Source of the DNA: DATBHZ01 sp036557185
GTDB lineage: Bacteria; Actinomycetota; Acidimicrobiia; IMCC26256; JAENVU01
Length of the DNA stretch: 64,000 bases
Assembly (NCBI GenBank): GCA_036557185.1
Contig: DATBHZ010000049.1
Span: 1 to 64,000, forward strand
Direction: 5' to 3'
Position 1 is the stretch's first letter. The number at the start of each line of letters is the position of its first letter. Under the pieces are notes generated by a model. It was given only the letters and a program-made list of their open reading frames with translations, was not told where the DNA came from and made no database searches. Positions 8,929 through 18,544 of this stretch are shown here, one piece after another. Both the position numbers and the translations under genes were made by a program.

Positions 8929-10251
8929 ATGGCCGAGCGGTTCTTCATCGAGACCCTGGGCTGCCCGAAGAACGCCGTCGACTCCGACAAGGTCGTGGCA
9001 TCACTGCTCCACGACGGGCTCGTGCCCGCGGAGGCTGCGTCGGATGCCGATCTGATCGTCGTCAACACGTGCGCGTTCGTCGAGGCGGCCCGGCAGGAGT
9101 CGATCGAAGTCGCGCTCGCGCTCTCCGAGGAGCGCCGCAGCGGGGCCAAGCTCGTGGTCACGGGATGCATGGCCGAGCGGTACGGCGAGGAGCTCGCCGC
9201 CGCGCTGCCGGAGGCCGACGCGGTGGTCGGGTTCGCGGACGAGGGTGACCTGGCGGAGGTCGTCCTGCGGGGTCGAAAGCCCCGTGGCGTGCGCGACCTG
9301 CTCGAGCTCCCTCGTCCTGCATCAGCAGTTCCGTGGGCATACGTGAAGGTCGCCGAGGGATGTGACCGCGCTTGCGCGTTCTGCGCGATCCCCACCTTCC
9401 GCGGGAAGCAGCGCTCGCGTACGGCCGAGTCCATCGAGGCCGAGGCGCGCGCGCTCGTCGCGAGCGGCGTCTCGGAGCTCGTGCTCGTCGCGCAGGACCT
9501 TGCCTGGTACGGGCGCGACATCGGTGAGCCCGGTTCGCTCGCGCCGCTGCTCCGAAGGCTCGACGCGTTGCGCGGCGACGGCCTGACCCGTGTACGGCTG
9601 CTGTACCTGTACCCGAGCGAGGTGCGGGATCCGCTCGTCGAGACGATGCTCGAGCTCGAGTCGGTGGTCCCCTACTTCGATCTCTCGCTCCAGCACGCGT
9701 CACCGGGGCTCCTCCGGCGCATGAAGCGCTGGGGGAGTGGTGACCGGTTCACCGAGATCATCGAGGGCATCAGGAGCCGCGCGCCGCGCGCGGCGTTCCG
9801 CTCGTCGTTCATCGTGGGCTTCCCGGGCGAGAGCGAGGCCGATCACGACGAGCTCCTGGCGTTCCTCGCCGCCGTTCGGCTCGACTGGGCCGGGTTCTTC
9901 CCGTTCTCTCTGGAGGACGGCACACCGGCGGCGGCCATGGACGGCTCGGTTCCCACGCGGCTGATGCAGGACCGCCTGCGTGAGTGCTCCGAGCTCCAGG
10001 ACCCGATCACGCAGGGCGCACGTGACGCGATGGTGGGCGAGGAGGTCCAAGTCCTGGTGGACACGATCGACGAGACGTCCGGCGAGCTCATCGGCCGGAC
10101 CGAGCGCGAGGCGCCGCAGATCGACGGCGTCGTCCGGCTCGCCGCGGGTGCGTTCGCGCGACCCGGCGCGCTCGTGACGGCGACCGTGACCGGTGCAATC
10201 GGCCCCGATCTCACCGCCGAGGCTGTCGTCTCCAGTGCGAGGGCGTCGTGA
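8929..10251 (+). CDS. rimO: ribosomal protein S12 methylthiotransferase RimO
   Basis: Radical-SAM enzyme that adds a methylthio group to an aspartate of ribosomal protein S12. It has 440 residues: UPF0004 domain with the RimO-typical LGCPKN start and VNTCAFV, radical SAM cluster cysteines C145, C149 and C152 (CDRACAFC), and a C-terminal TRAM domain. LGCPKN separates it from MiaB, which is a second gene of the family at 14051. Its TGA overlaps the GTG of pgsA (GTGA), so the two are translationally coupled. Confidence 0.93.
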   Translation: MAERFFIETLGCPKNAVDSDKVVASLLHDGLVPAEAASDADLIVVNTCAFVEAARQESIEVALALSEERRSGAKLVVTGCMAERYGEELAAALPEADAVVGFADEGDLAEVVLRGRKPRGVRDLLELPRPASAVPWAYVKVAEGCDRACAFCAIPTFRGKQRSRTAESIEAEARALVASGVSELVLVAQDLAWYGRDIGEPGSLAPLLRRLDALRGDGLTRVRLLYLYPSEVRDPLVETMLELESVVPYFDLSLQHASPGLLRRMKRWGSGDRFTEIIEGIRSRAPRAAFRSSFIVGFPGESEADHDELLAFLAAVRLDWAGFFPFSLEDGTPAAAMDGSVPTRLMQDRLRECSELQDPITQGARDAMVGEEVQVLVDTIDETSGELIGRTEREAPQIDGVVRLAAGAFARPGALVTATVTGAIGPDLTAEAVVSSARAS

Positions 10252-10880
10252 ACGTGCCCGAGGCCCCGGGCGCGACGCCCGAGCTCACCGACGGTCCCGT
10301 CGCGGAGGAATCCCGACCGCTGCCGGTCATGCGTCGCGTCGGTGAGAGCGCGCTTGCGACCCGCGCGAACGTCGTGACCGTCGGTCGCCTGATCCTCGCG
10401 GTGCCGACGCTGTTCCTCATCGTCCGGTGGGGCGCGTCGTGGACCACCGCGGGGTTGTGGTTCCTGCTCTCGGTCACCGACGGCGTCGACGGATGGCTTG
10501 CTCGGCGTGACGGCACCACACGGTCCGGCGCGTTCCTCGACCCTCTCGCCGACAAGGTCCTCACGATCGGCGGGATGGTGGCGCTCGTCGTCCGCGGAGC
10601 GGTCTGGTGGCTTCCCGTCGCGCTGATCGCGGCGCGGGAGGTGTTCGTCTCGATCTACCGCGCGCTCGCGGGACGACGCGGAATCTCGCTGCCGGCGCGC
10701 CAGCTCGGGAAGTGGAAGGCGGTGCTCCAGATGGTCGCCGTGGGCGTCTACCTCTTCCCGCCGTTCGACGAGCTCGAGGGACTGCGCATCGCGTGCCTCT
10801 GGGTCGCCGTCGCCTTCACGATCGTGTCGGGGCTCGACATCGTGCGGCGCGGCTGGGGAGCCGTCGAAGCAACGGCCTAG
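10248..10880 (+). CDS. pgsA: CDP-diacylglycerol-glycerol-3-phosphate 3-phosphatidyltransferase
   Basis: Integral membrane enzyme of the CDP-alcohol phosphatidyltransferase family, 210 residues. The signature is clear near residues 80-103: DGVDGWLARRDGTTRSG followed by AFLDPLAD, with the metal-binding aspartates. Several hydrophobic segments follow. It probably makes phosphatidylglycerol phosphate. The location between rimO and cinA is the usual actinobacterial context for this type of gene. The first 35 or so residues are a hydrophilic N-terminal extension. GTG 10248 overlaps the rimO stop. Confidence 0.85.
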   Translation: MNVPEAPGATPELTDGPVAEESRPLPVMRRVGESALATRANVVTVGRLILAVPTLFLIVRWGASWTTAGLWFLLSVTDGVDGWLARRDGTTRSGAFLDPLADKVLTIGGMVALVVRGAVWWLPVALIAAREVFVSIYRALAGRRGISLPARQLGKWKAVLQMVAVGVYLFPPFDELEGLRIACLWVAVAFTIVSGLDIVRRGWGAVEATA

Positions 10881-10956
10881 CGGTCCCGTGGCACCAGGGC
10901 TCGCGGACCGAGCCCGTCTCTCATCGCCGGCGACAGCCGTCCTACGCTGCTGCTCC

Positions 10957-12189
10957 GTGCGATGCGATGTGCTTGCCATTGGAACCGAGCTGCTCCTCGG
11001 CCAGATCGTCGACACCAACTCGTCCTGGATCGGTGAGCAGCTCGCCGTCGCCGGCATCGACACGATGGAGCATCGGAAGGTCGGCGACAACCTCGGTCGC
11101 ATGACGCAGGCGCTGCGCGAGATGCTCGACAACGCCGACGCCGTCGTCGTCTGTGGAGGTCTCGGCCCGACCCAGGACGACGTGACGCGCGATGCCATCG
11201 CCGAGGTGATGGGTGTCGAGCTCGAACGCCGGGAGGACCTCGTCGAGCACATCGCGAAGCTCTTCGGGACGCGAGGGCGCGACATGCCCGCGAACAACCT
11301 GCGCCAGGCCGACATCCCGAAGGGTGCCGAGCCGATCCCGAATCCGATCGGCACCGCGCCCGGCGTGCGCGCCGAGATCGGCGGGAAGATCGTGTACGCC
11401 GTGCCCGGAGTGCCGTACGAGATGCAGCTCATGGTGGAGGACCACGTCCTCCCCGACCTGCTCGCGCGCTCGGGTGAGCACAGCGCCATCGTGAGCCGCT
11501 CGCTCAAGACGTGGGGAGCGTCGGAATCGGGGCTCGCCGAGATGATCGCGGGGCGCGTCGACGCGCAGACGAACCCGACGATCGCCTTCCTCGCGCGCGG
11601 CATCGAGGGCATCGTCGTGCGGCTCACCGCAAAGGCGGATACGGAGGCCGCGGCACGCGCGCTCATCGAGCCCGAGGAGGCCGCGCTCCGCGAGATCCTC
11701 GGAGAGCTCGTGTTCGGGGTCGACGACGAGACGATCGAGCACGCGGTGGTGACGCGCCTCGCTGCGCGCGGTTGGACCCTCGGGGTTGCGGAGTCCCTCA
11801 CGGGCGGGCTCATCGGCGCTCGTGTCGCGAACGTCCCCGGTGCCAGCAAGGTGTTCCGCGGCTCCGTCGCCGCGTACAGCCCCGAGGTGAAGCGGTCCGT
11901 CCTCGGGGTGCGCGCCGAGCACGTCGTCAGCAAGGAGTGCGTGGAGCAGATGGCCACGGGTGCGCGCCGTGTGCTGGGCTCCGATGTCGGGATCGCCGTG
12001 ACGGGTGTCGCGGGGCCCGACGAGCAGGACGGGCAGCCGGTCGGGACCGTGTGGTTCGGGCTCGCTCTGGGCGAGCTCCCGGTCGAGTCCTCGACGGTTC
12101 GCCTGCCGGGCGACCGCGAGCGCGTGCGGCAGTTCGCGACGATCTCGCTGATGAGCATGTTGCGCATGCGCCTCGACGCGCTCGACTGA
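10957..12189 (+). CDS. cinA: CinA family protein (nicotinamide-nucleotide amidase)
   Basis: About 410 residues. The N-terminal molybdopterin-binding-like domain starts with CDVLAIGTELLLGQIVDTN and contains GGLGPTQDD. The C-terminal domain (GVAESLTGGLIGARVANVPGAS, GIAVTGVAGPD) is the NMN deamidase domain that recycles nicotinamide mononucleotide. GTG 10957 is chosen because family members begin just before this conserved segment; a longer in-frame start at 10888 would add 23 residues without similarity. Only 3 bases separate it from thpR. Confidence 0.9.
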   Translation: MRCDVLAIGTELLLGQIVDTNSSWIGEQLAVAGIDTMEHRKVGDNLGRMTQALREMLDNADAVVVCGGLGPTQDDVTRDAIAEVMGVELERREDLVEHIAKLFGTRGRDMPANNLRQADIPKGAEPIPNPIGTAPGVRAEIGGKIVYAVPGVPYEMQLMVEDHVLPDLLARSGEHSAIVSRSLKTWGASESGLAEMIAGRVDAQTNPTIAFLARGIEGIVVRLTAKADTEAAARALIEPEEAALREILGELVFGVDDETIEHAVVTRLAARGWTLGVAESLTGGLIGARVANVPGASKVFRGSVAAYSPEVKRSVLGVRAEHVVSKECVEQMATGARRVLGSDVGIAVTGVAGPDEQDGQPVGTVWFGLALGELPVESSTVRLPGDRERVRQFATISLMSMLRMRLDALD

Positions 12190-12192
12190 GCC

Positions 12193-12738
12193 GTGCGGCG
12201 AGCCTTTCTCGCGATCGTCCCCCCGAGCGAGGTCCTCGACGCGATCGAGACGCTGGTCGAGCGGCGCAGCTCGACGCGATTTGCCTGGACGCGGCGCGAG
12301 CAATGGCACGTGACGGTGCAGTTCTACGGGCGCGTGGCCGACGACGACGCGCTGCGAGCCGCACTCGCTCCGGCGATCGCACGGGTCACGCCGCCGCGTG
12401 TCCAGGTGCGCGGAGGGGGAGCCTTCCCCAGCCCGCGGCGTGCGCAGATCTACTGGCTCGGCCTGGATGGGGGCGATGGCCTCTGGGACGTGCGGGACGC
12501 CGTCGTGAGCGCGACCGAGTCGTTCATCGCTCGCCGTGACCGGGTCGCCTTCCGCCCGCATCTCACGTTGGCGAGGCTCAAGCGCACGACCGATCTGACG
12601 GCGGATGTCACGGCGCTCGAGAACGCTCCGATCGGGACGCCGTGGGAGCTCGAGGAGCTCACCCTCCTCGAGAGCGACACGCGGTCCTCGGGAGCCGTCT
12701 ATACGGAGCAGGCCCGCTTCCCGCTCGTCGGCCCCTGA
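12193..12738 (+). CDS. thpR: RNA 2',3'-cyclic phosphodiesterase (2H family)
   Basis: 181-residue member of the 2H phosphoesterase/LigT family, which opens 2',3'-cyclic phosphates on RNA ends. Both HxT motifs are present: HVT in QWHVTVQFYG near residue 37 and HLT in FRPHLTLAR near 119. It starts with GTG three bases after cinA and lies just upstream of the recA control region. Biological substrates are not settled for the family. Confidence 0.85.
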   Translation: MRRAFLAIVPPSEVLDAIETLVERRSSTRFAWTRREQWHVTVQFYGRVADDDALRAALAPAIARVTPPRVQVRGGGAFPSPRRAQIYWLGLDGGDGLWDVRDAVVSATESFIARRDRVAFRPHLTLARLKRTTDLTADVTALENAPIGTPWELEELTLLESDTRSSGAVYTEQARFPLVGP

Positions 12739-12772
12739 TCTCGGATCCTCGACGTCTGATCCCGCGGAATCC

Positions 12773-12801
12773 TTGATCCGAACGGGTGTTCGATCTATCT
12801 T
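12773..12801 (+). promoter_or_regulatory. recA promoter
   Basis: TTGATC at 12773-12778 and TATCTT at 12796-12801 with 17-base spacing. The LexA operator sits exactly between the two elements, so LexA binding would block polymerase. Confidence 0.7.
12779..12792 (+). promoter_or_regulatory. LexA operator (SOS box) of recA
   Basis: CGAACGGGTGTTCG is a perfect palindrome of the actinobacterial/Bacillus SOS type CGAAC-N4-GTTCG. It lies inside the recA promoter. A perfect box of the same type stands in front of lexA in this window. Confidence 0.9.
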
Positions 12802-12954
12802 ACACGGGTGGAATTCGCGTCCGCCGCACGGCGATGTCACACCCCTGTCGTACGTTCCGTGACGCGGAGCTTCCCCCGGAGCAACCGGGCTCGCTGATCG
12901 ACGGCGACAGCCGGGCACACGCGACAAGCCACATCACACAGGAGGAGTTCCACC

Positions 12955-14001
12955 GTGGAACGTGACAAGGCGCTCGAGATGGCCCTCGGGCAGATCGAGA
13001 AGCAGTTCGGCAAGGGTTCGATCATGCGGCTCGGCGAGCAAGCGCACGTCGGCGTCGAGGCGATCCCCACGGGCGCCCTCGCGCTCGACCTGGCGCTCGG
13101 CATCGGTGGCCTTCCCAGGGGCCGGGTCGTGGAGATCTTCGGCCCGGAGTCGTCCGGCAAGTCGACGCTCGCGATGCACGTCGTAGCCGAGGCGCAGCGC
13201 AACGGCGGTGTGTGCGCCTACATCGACGCGGAGCACGCGATGGATCCCGTGTACGCGCAGGCCATCGGCGTGAACGTCGACGACCTGCTGATCTCGCAGC
13301 CCGACACGGGTGAGCAGGCGCTCGAGATCGCCGACATGCTGATCCGGTCGGGTGCGCTCGACGTGCTCGTGATCGACTCGGTCGCAGCGCTCGTACCCCG
13401 TGCCGAGATCGAGGGCGAGATGGGCGACGCTCACGTCGGGCTGCAGGCGCGTCTGATGAGCCAGGCGTTGCGCAAGCTCACGGGCAACCTCAGCAAGAGC
13501 CGGACCATCTGCGTCTTCATCAACCAGCTCCGCGAGAAGATCGGGGTGATGTTCGGCTCTCCCGAGACCACCCCGGGCGGCCGGGCGCTGAAGTTCTACT
13601 CATCGGTGCGGCTCGACATCCGCCGCATCGAGGCGATCAAGGACGGCACCGAGGTCATGGGCAACCGGACGCGCGTCAAGGTCGTCAAGAACAAGGTCGC
13701 CCCGCCGTTCAAGCAGGCCGAGTTCGACATCATGTACGGCAAGGGCATCAGCCGCGAGGGATCGCTCCTCGACATCGCCGTCGACCTCGGGATCGTCAAG
13801 AAGTCGGGAGCGTGGTTCACCTACGAGGGTGAGCAGCTCGGCCAGGGACGCGAGAACGCGAAGCAGTTCCTTTCCGAGAACCTCGACCTCATGGTGGAGA
13901 TCAGCGAGAAGATCCGCCAAGAGGTGGGGATCGGCGCCGAGGAGGAGACCGAGGTCGACCTTGCGGTCGCCGAGGAGGCCGACGAACCCGCCGACCTCTG
14001 A
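12955..14001 (+). CDS. recA: recombinase RecA
   Basis: 348 residues. ATP-dependent strand-exchange protein for homologous recombination and co-protease for LexA cleavage. Walker A is GPESSGKST at 63-71. Standard RecA blocks are present ([49 protein letters not shown]), and the C-terminus is acidic. GTG start 12955 follows the good Shine-Dalgarno AGGAGG. The next gene is miaB only 49 bases downstream; recX, often placed between them, is absent. Confidence 0.98.
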   Translation: MERDKALEMALGQIEKQFGKGSIMRLGEQAHVGVEAIPTGALALDLALGIGGLPRGRVVEIFGPESSGKSTLAMHVVAEAQRNGGVCAYIDAEHAMDPVYAQAIGVNVDDLLISQPDTGEQALEIADMLIRSGALDVLVIDSVAALVPRAEIEGEMGDAHVGLQARLMSQALRKLTGNLSKSRTICVFINQLREKIGVMFGSPETTPGGRALKFYSSVRLDIRRIEAIKDGTEVMGNRTRVKVVKNKVAPPFKQAEFDIMYGKGISREGSLLDIAVDLGIVKKSGAWFTYEGEQLGQGRENAKQFLSENLDLMVEISEKIRQEVGIGAEEETEVDLAVAEEADEPADL

Positions 14002-14050
14002 GCACACCAGCTCTCGGAGTGCCGGCACGGAGCCCCCGTAGACTGCGGTC

Positions 14051-15436
14051 GTGACGCGCCGCTTCCACGTCCGCACCTACGGGTGCCAGATGAACGAGCA
14101 CGACTCGGAGCGCATCGCCGGCTTGTTCGCGGCCCAGGGCATGGAGCCCGCGCAGCGGCTCGAAGACGCGGACGTCGTCGTCCTCAACACGTGCTGCATC
14201 CGTGAGAACGCCGACAACAAGCTCTACGGGCATCTCGGGCGGCTGAAGGCGCTCAAGGCCGAGCGGCCCGATCTCCAGATCGCGGTCGGCGGGTGCCTGG
14301 CTCAGAAGGACCGGGAACTCATCGTCGAACGGGCGGGCCACGTGGATGCCGTCTTCGGCACCCACAACCTCGATCGCGCCCCGGCGCTGCTCGAGGCCGC
14401 CCGGCGGTCGGGCGAGCCGATCGTGGAGATCCTCGAGGAGCACGAGACCTACCCGTCGGCGCTCCCGGTGCGGCGGGAGGTCGCGCACAGCGCATGGGTC
14501 ACGATCCAGATCGGTTGCGACAACAGCTGCGCCTTTTGCATCGTGCCCTCCGTGCGCGGCCGCGAGGTCAGCAGGCGGATGGGCGACATCGTGCGCGAGA
14601 TCGAGGGACTCGCCGCTGATGGCGTGTGCGAGGTCACGTTGCTCGGACAGAACGTGAACTCCTACGGACGGGACCTCGGAGCGGGCCAGTGGAGCCCGAG
14701 GTTCGCGGATCTCCTGCGCGCGATCGACGCGGTCGACGGCATCGAGCGCATTCGATTCACCTCTCCGCATCCGAAGGACCTGCGCGCCGACACGATCGCC
14801 GCGATGGCGGAGTGCGACTCGGTGTGCGAGCACCTGCACCTACCACTGCAGGCGGGGAGCAACCGGACGCTCGCCCGCATGAGGCGGGGCTACACCGCCG
14901 AGCGGTATCTCGCGAGGCTCGGCACCGCACGCGAGGCCGTCGACGATCTCGCTGTCACCACGGATCTGATCGTCGGCTTCCCCGGCGAGACGGACGAAGA
15001 CTTCGCGCAGACGCTGGAAGTGGTCCGGGCCGCGGAGTACGACGCCGCCTACACGTTCGTCTTCTCCCCGCGCCCGGGGACGGCCGCCGCGGAGATGACC
15101 GATCTGTTCGTACCGGCCGAGGTGGCGACGAAGCGGATGCAACGACTGGTCGAGGTTGTCGAAGGCAGCGCCCTGCGCAAGCACGAAGCGCGCGTCGGTC
15201 GTACGGAGAGCGTGCTCGTCGAGGGGCCCTCGAAGCGCGACACGGCAGTGCTCGCGGGCCGTACCCGGCAGAACAAGCTCGTGCACTTCTCGGACCCGAC
15301 GCGATCGGTCGGGGCCGGCGCCCGCGTCGACGTGCGCATCACCCGCGCTGCACCGCACTGGCTCCACGGGGAGCTCGTGGAAGCGGCCGAGGCCCAGCGA
15401 CGTCCTCGCACTCGTATTCGCGTGACGGCAGGCTGA
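14051..15436 (+). CDS. miaB: tRNA-2-methylthio-N6-dimethylallyladenosine synthase MiaB
   Basis: Radical-SAM methylthiotransferase that acts on i6A37 of tRNA, 461 residues. The N-terminal domain has YGCQMNEHDSERI and LNTCCIRENADNK. The radical cluster cysteines are C156, C160 and C163 (GCDNSCAFC), and the TRAM domain is at the C-terminus. It uses the product of MiaA, which follows in the same reading frame directly after the MiaB stop (TGA 15434-15436). GTG start. Confidence 0.95.
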   Translation: MTRRFHVRTYGCQMNEHDSERIAGLFAAQGMEPAQRLEDADVVVLNTCCIRENADNKLYGHLGRLKALKAERPDLQIAVGGCLAQKDRELIVERAGHVDAVFGTHNLDRAPALLEAARRSGEPIVEILEEHETYPSALPVRREVAHSAWVTIQIGCDNSCAFCIVPSVRGREVSRRMGDIVREIEGLAADGVCEVTLLGQNVNSYGRDLGAGQWSPRFADLLRAIDAVDGIERIRFTSPHPKDLRADTIAAMAECDSVCEHLHLPLQAGSNRTLARMRRGYTAERYLARLGTAREAVDDLAVTTDLIVGFPGETDEDFAQTLEVVRAAEYDAAYTFVFSPRPGTAAAEMTDLFVPAEVATKRMQRLVEVVEGSALRKHEARVGRTESVLVEGPSKRDTAVLAGRTRQNKLVHFSDPTRSVGAGARVDVRITRAAPHWLHGELVEAAEAQRRPRTRIRVTAG

Positions 15437-15457
15437 CCGACGGTCACGCACCTCGCG

Positions 15458-16372
15458 TTGGTCGGGCCCACGGCCTCGGGAAAGTCCGAGCTCGCGCTCG
15501 AGGCGGCCCGCAAGCTGCCCGACATCGAGCTCGTCTCGATGGACTCGATGCAGATCTACCGGGGCATGGATATCGGGACCGCGAAACCGACTCGGGCCGA
15601 GCAGGCCGCGTCGCACCTCCATCTGGTGGACGTCGTCGACCCGTGGGAGACCTTCTCGGTCAAGCGGTTCCAGCACGCCGCACGCGCGGCGGTGCACGAC
15701 ATCGAGGCGCGCGGGAAGCGGGCGCTCCTCGTCGGGGGCACCGGTCTCTACGTCCAGTCCGTGATCGACGATCTCCGGTTCCCGGGTGAGGACCTGGAGC
15801 TGCGGCGCTCGCTCGAGGCCGAGGCCGCGGAGCCCGAAGGGCTGCATGCCGCGTACGAGCGACTGCAGCGGCTCGACCCGACGGCTGCCGCCCGCATCGA
15901 CTCCGGCAACACCCGGCGCATCGTGCGAGCGCTCGAGGTCATCGAGCTGACCGGCAAGCCCTTCTCGTCGTTCGGGCCGGGCTTGCGGGAGCTCGGGAGC
16001 GCCACCGTCTTCCCGGTGCAGCTCATCGGGCTCGCGTTCCCTGCGTCGGTGCTCAACGCGCGGATCGAGACGCGTGTGCACGAGATGATCGACACGGGAC
16101 TGGTCGACGAGGTCGAGGGCCTCCGCTCCGAGCCGCGCGGCTGGTCGCGCACGGCACGACAGGCGATCGGCTACAAGGAGGTCGATGCGTTCCTTGGGGG
16201 TGACGAGCCGACGCTCGAGAGCGCGATCGACCGCGTGATCAAGCGCACCCGGAGCTTCGCGCGGCGCCAACGTGCCTGGTTCGCCCGTGACGGCCGCATC
16301 GAGTGGTTCGAGGTCGGGAAGAATTCGGGCGAAACGAGGTCCAGGATCCTGGCATCGTGGGGGGCGGTATGA
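15458..16372 (+). CDS. miaA: tRNA dimethylallyltransferase MiaA (start unclear)
   Basis: Transfers a dimethylallyl group to A37 of tRNA. The P-loop GPTASGKS, DSMQIYRGMDIGTAKPT, LVGGTGLYVQ and the C-terminal FARRQRAWFARD all match MiaA. The given start is TTG 15458, two codons before the P-loop glycine, which cuts off most of the first beta strand. Upstream codons (GTC ACG CAC CTC GCG) continue a plausible MiaA N-terminus (THLALVGPT), but no ATG, GTG or other NTG start precedes it before the in-frame TGA of miaB. A rare start codon or a base error at 15445 is possible. Its end overlaps dapF (ATGA). Confidence 0.88.
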   Translation: MVGPTASGKSELALEAARKLPDIELVSMDSMQIYRGMDIGTAKPTRAEQAASHLHLVDVVDPWETFSVKRFQHAARAAVHDIEARGKRALLVGGTGLYVQSVIDDLRFPGEDLELRRSLEAEAAEPEGLHAAYERLQRLDPTAAARIDSGNTRRIVRALEVIELTGKPFSSFGPGLRELGSATVFPVQLIGLAFPASVLNARIETRVHEMIDTGLVDEVEGLRSEPRGWSRTARQAIGYKEVDAFLGGDEPTLESAIDRVIKRTRSFARRQRAWFARDGRIEWFEVGKNSGETRSRILASWGAV

Positions 16373-17220
16373 GCCGGATCATCGAACTCTCGAAGCTGCA
16401 CGCAACGGGGAACGACTTCCTCGTGACGCAGGGAACGATCGCGGGCGCGGACGTGATCGCGCTCTGTGACCGGCACCGCGGTATCGGAGCGGACGGCGTG
16501 ATCGTGCTCGCCGCGGGCACCGACGGCGCGGACGCCACGATGACGCTGTACAACGCCGACGGTGGGATCGCCGAGATGAGTGGCAACGGCGCGCGCTGCC
16601 TGGCCTGGGCGGCGCGCCGCGCCGGCTTCGGTTCGGAGGAATGTCTCGTGGTGGACACCGGCGGAGGTCGCCGCACGCTCGAGCTCGTCACCGACGCCGA
16701 CGGTCGAGTGTCGTTCGCGACTTGCGACATGGGCAGCGTCACGTTCGAACCCGGCGCGATCCCGCTCACCGCAACCTCCGCGTTCGGTTTGAAGGCCGAG
16801 TACCACGGCACGGTGTACGAGGGTGACGCCGCCGGCGTGGGCAACCCGCATCTCGTGCTCTTCGTGGAGGATCCCGAGCTCGCTCGGGTGACGCAGCACG
16901 GGCCGCACCTCGAGCACGACGAGCGGTTCCCGAACGGCGCGAACGTCGAGTTCGTCGCGCCGACGCCCGGTCAGGCCGACGCGATGACGATGCGGGTCTG
17001 GGAGCGCGGCGTGGGGGAGACGCTGTCCTGTGGGACCGGAGCGTGCGCGGTCGCGGCCGCGGCACAGCGGCGAGGCCTCGTCGGCGAGCGCGTCACCGTC
17101 CACGTGCGCGGCGGTGATCTCGTCGTGGAGCTCGGCGACACGGTCCGCCTCGGCGGTCCGGTGCGCCACGTCTTCGACGTCTCGATCGACCTTGACGAAT
17201 TGGGTGAGTCTCGTGGCTGA
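16369..17220 (+). CDS. dapF: diaminopimelate epimerase
   Basis: 283 residues. Converts LL- to meso-diaminopimelate for peptidoglycan and lysine. Family marks: KLHATGNDF at the start, first catalytic cysteine in SGNGARCLAW, second in LSCGTGACAVAAA. ATG 16369 was chosen because the conserved protein begins there and it overlaps the miaA TGA by the usual ATGA. It groups with dapC, dapD and dapE a few kb downstream, with hflX in between. Confidence 0.95.
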   Translation: MSRIIELSKLHATGNDFLVTQGTIAGADVIALCDRHRGIGADGVIVLAAGTDGADATMTLYNADGGIAEMSGNGARCLAWAARRAGFGSEECLVVDTGGGRRTLELVTDADGRVSFATCDMGSVTFEPGAIPLTATSAFGLKAEYHGTVYEGDAAGVGNPHLVLFVEDPELARVTQHGPHLEHDERFPNGANVEFVAPTPGQADAMTMRVWERGVGETLSCGTGACAVAAAAQRRGLVGERVTVHVRGGDLVVELGDTVRLGGPVRHVFDVSIDLDELGESRG

Positions 17221-18535
17221 TCGGCACGTGGACCGCGGTCGTCCGCGGCTCACGGCGACCGAGACCGATCTCGGCGTCGCTCGCCAAGCGGCGGTGCTCG
17301 TGGGGACGGGAGGCGGCGCGCGCACGACCGACGAGGCAGAGGCGAGCCTCGACGAGCTCGTGCTCCTGGCCGACACCGCCGGTGCCGACGCGGTCGCGGT
17401 CGAGCTCCAGCGGCGGGAGGTGCCCGACCCGGCCACGTACGTCGGCAAGGGCAAGGCAAAGGAGCTCGCCGAGCTGGCGAGCGCGCTCGACGCAGACCTC
17501 GTCATCTTCGACGACGAGCTGTCGCCCGCGCAGCAGCGCAACCTGGAGAAGCTGTTCAAGTGCGACGTCGTCGATCGCGTCGCGCTGATCCTCGACATCT
17601 TCGCTCAGCACGCAGCCAGCCAGGAGGGCATGGTGCAGGTCGAGCTGGCCCAGCTGCGCTATCTGCTGCCGCGGCTCCGGGGCAGGGGCGTCGAGCTCTC
17701 ACAGCAGGGCGCGGGCATCGGCACCCGAGGCCCCGGTGAGACCCAGCTCGAGGTCGATCGGCGCCGCATCCAGCGGAGGATCTCGAAGCTCGAGCGCCAG
17801 CTCGAGGCGCTTGCCCGCACGCGAGCCACGCAGCGCAAGGCACGCCGCCGGCGGGACCTCGCGACCGTGGCGCTCGTGGGCTACACCAACGCGGGCAAGT
17901 CGACCCTGCTCAACCGTCTGACGCGCGCCAACGTGCTCGTCGAGGATCGCTTGTTCTCGACGCTCGATCCGAGCACCCGTCGGCTGCGCCTGCCCGGTGG
18001 CGAGACGGTGCTCGCCTCGGACACCGTCGGCTTCGTACGGCGGCTTCCTCACGAGCTGGTCGAGGCCTTCCGGTCGACGCTCGAGGAGGTCAACGAAGCC
18101 GACCTCGTGCTGCACTTGGTCGACGCCGGCGAGGTCGATCTCGACGCGCGCATCGACGCCGTTCGGAGCGTCCTACGGGAGATCGGTGCCGGCGAGATCC
18201 CCGAGCAGCTCGTGTTCACCAAGGTCGACACGGTGTCGAGCTCGGAGCGTGACCGCGTGGTTGCGCGTCACCCGGGCTCGACGTCCGTCTCGGCGATCTC
18301 CGACGACGGCGTCGTCGAGCTCCTCACCACGATCGGCACGCGGCTCCGCGCGCTCGGACACGTCGTGGAGCTCGAGGTTCCGTACACCCGCGGCGACGTG
18401 CTCGCGGCGCTGCACCGCGAAGGCGAGGTGCTCATCGAGGTGCACGGCGAAGGCGGCACACGGGTGCGCGCACGGATCCCGAACGCGATCGTGAGCCGCT
18501 ATCAGGACCTCGTCGTCGCCGACAACCACGGGTAG
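17213..18535 (+). CDS. hflX: GTPase HflX
   Basis: About 440 residues. Ribosome-associated GTPase that splits stalled or hibernating 70S ribosomes. The N-terminal HflX domain contains YVGKGKAKELAEL and the family motif ELAQLRYLLPRL, then GTRGPGETQLEVDRR. G1 is GYTNAGKS at 223-230, G3 DTVGF and G4 TKVD. GTG 17213 overlaps the end of dapF by 8 bases and follows a GGGTGAG; GTG 17204 is an alternative. Confidence 0.93.
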   Translation: MADRHVDRGRPRLTATETDLGVARQAAVLVGTGGGARTTDEAEASLDELVLLADTAGADAVAVELQRREVPDPATYVGKGKAKELAELASALDADLVIFDDELSPAQQRNLEKLFKCDVVDRVALILDIFAQHAASQEGMVQVELAQLRYLLPRLRGRGVELSQQGAGIGTRGPGETQLEVDRRRIQRRISKLERQLEALARTRATQRKARRRRDLATVALVGYTNAGKSTLLNRLTRANVLVEDRLFSTLDPSTRRLRLPGGETVLASDTVGFVRRLPHELVEAFRSTLEEVNEADLVLHLVDAGEVDLDARIDAVRSVLREIGAGEIPEQLVFTKVDTVSSSERDRVVARHPGSTSVSAISDDGVVELLTTIGTRLRALGHVVELEVPYTRGDVLAALHREGEVLIEVHGEGGTRVRARIPNAIVSRYQDLVVADNHG

Positions 18536-18544
18536 TCTCCGCCC

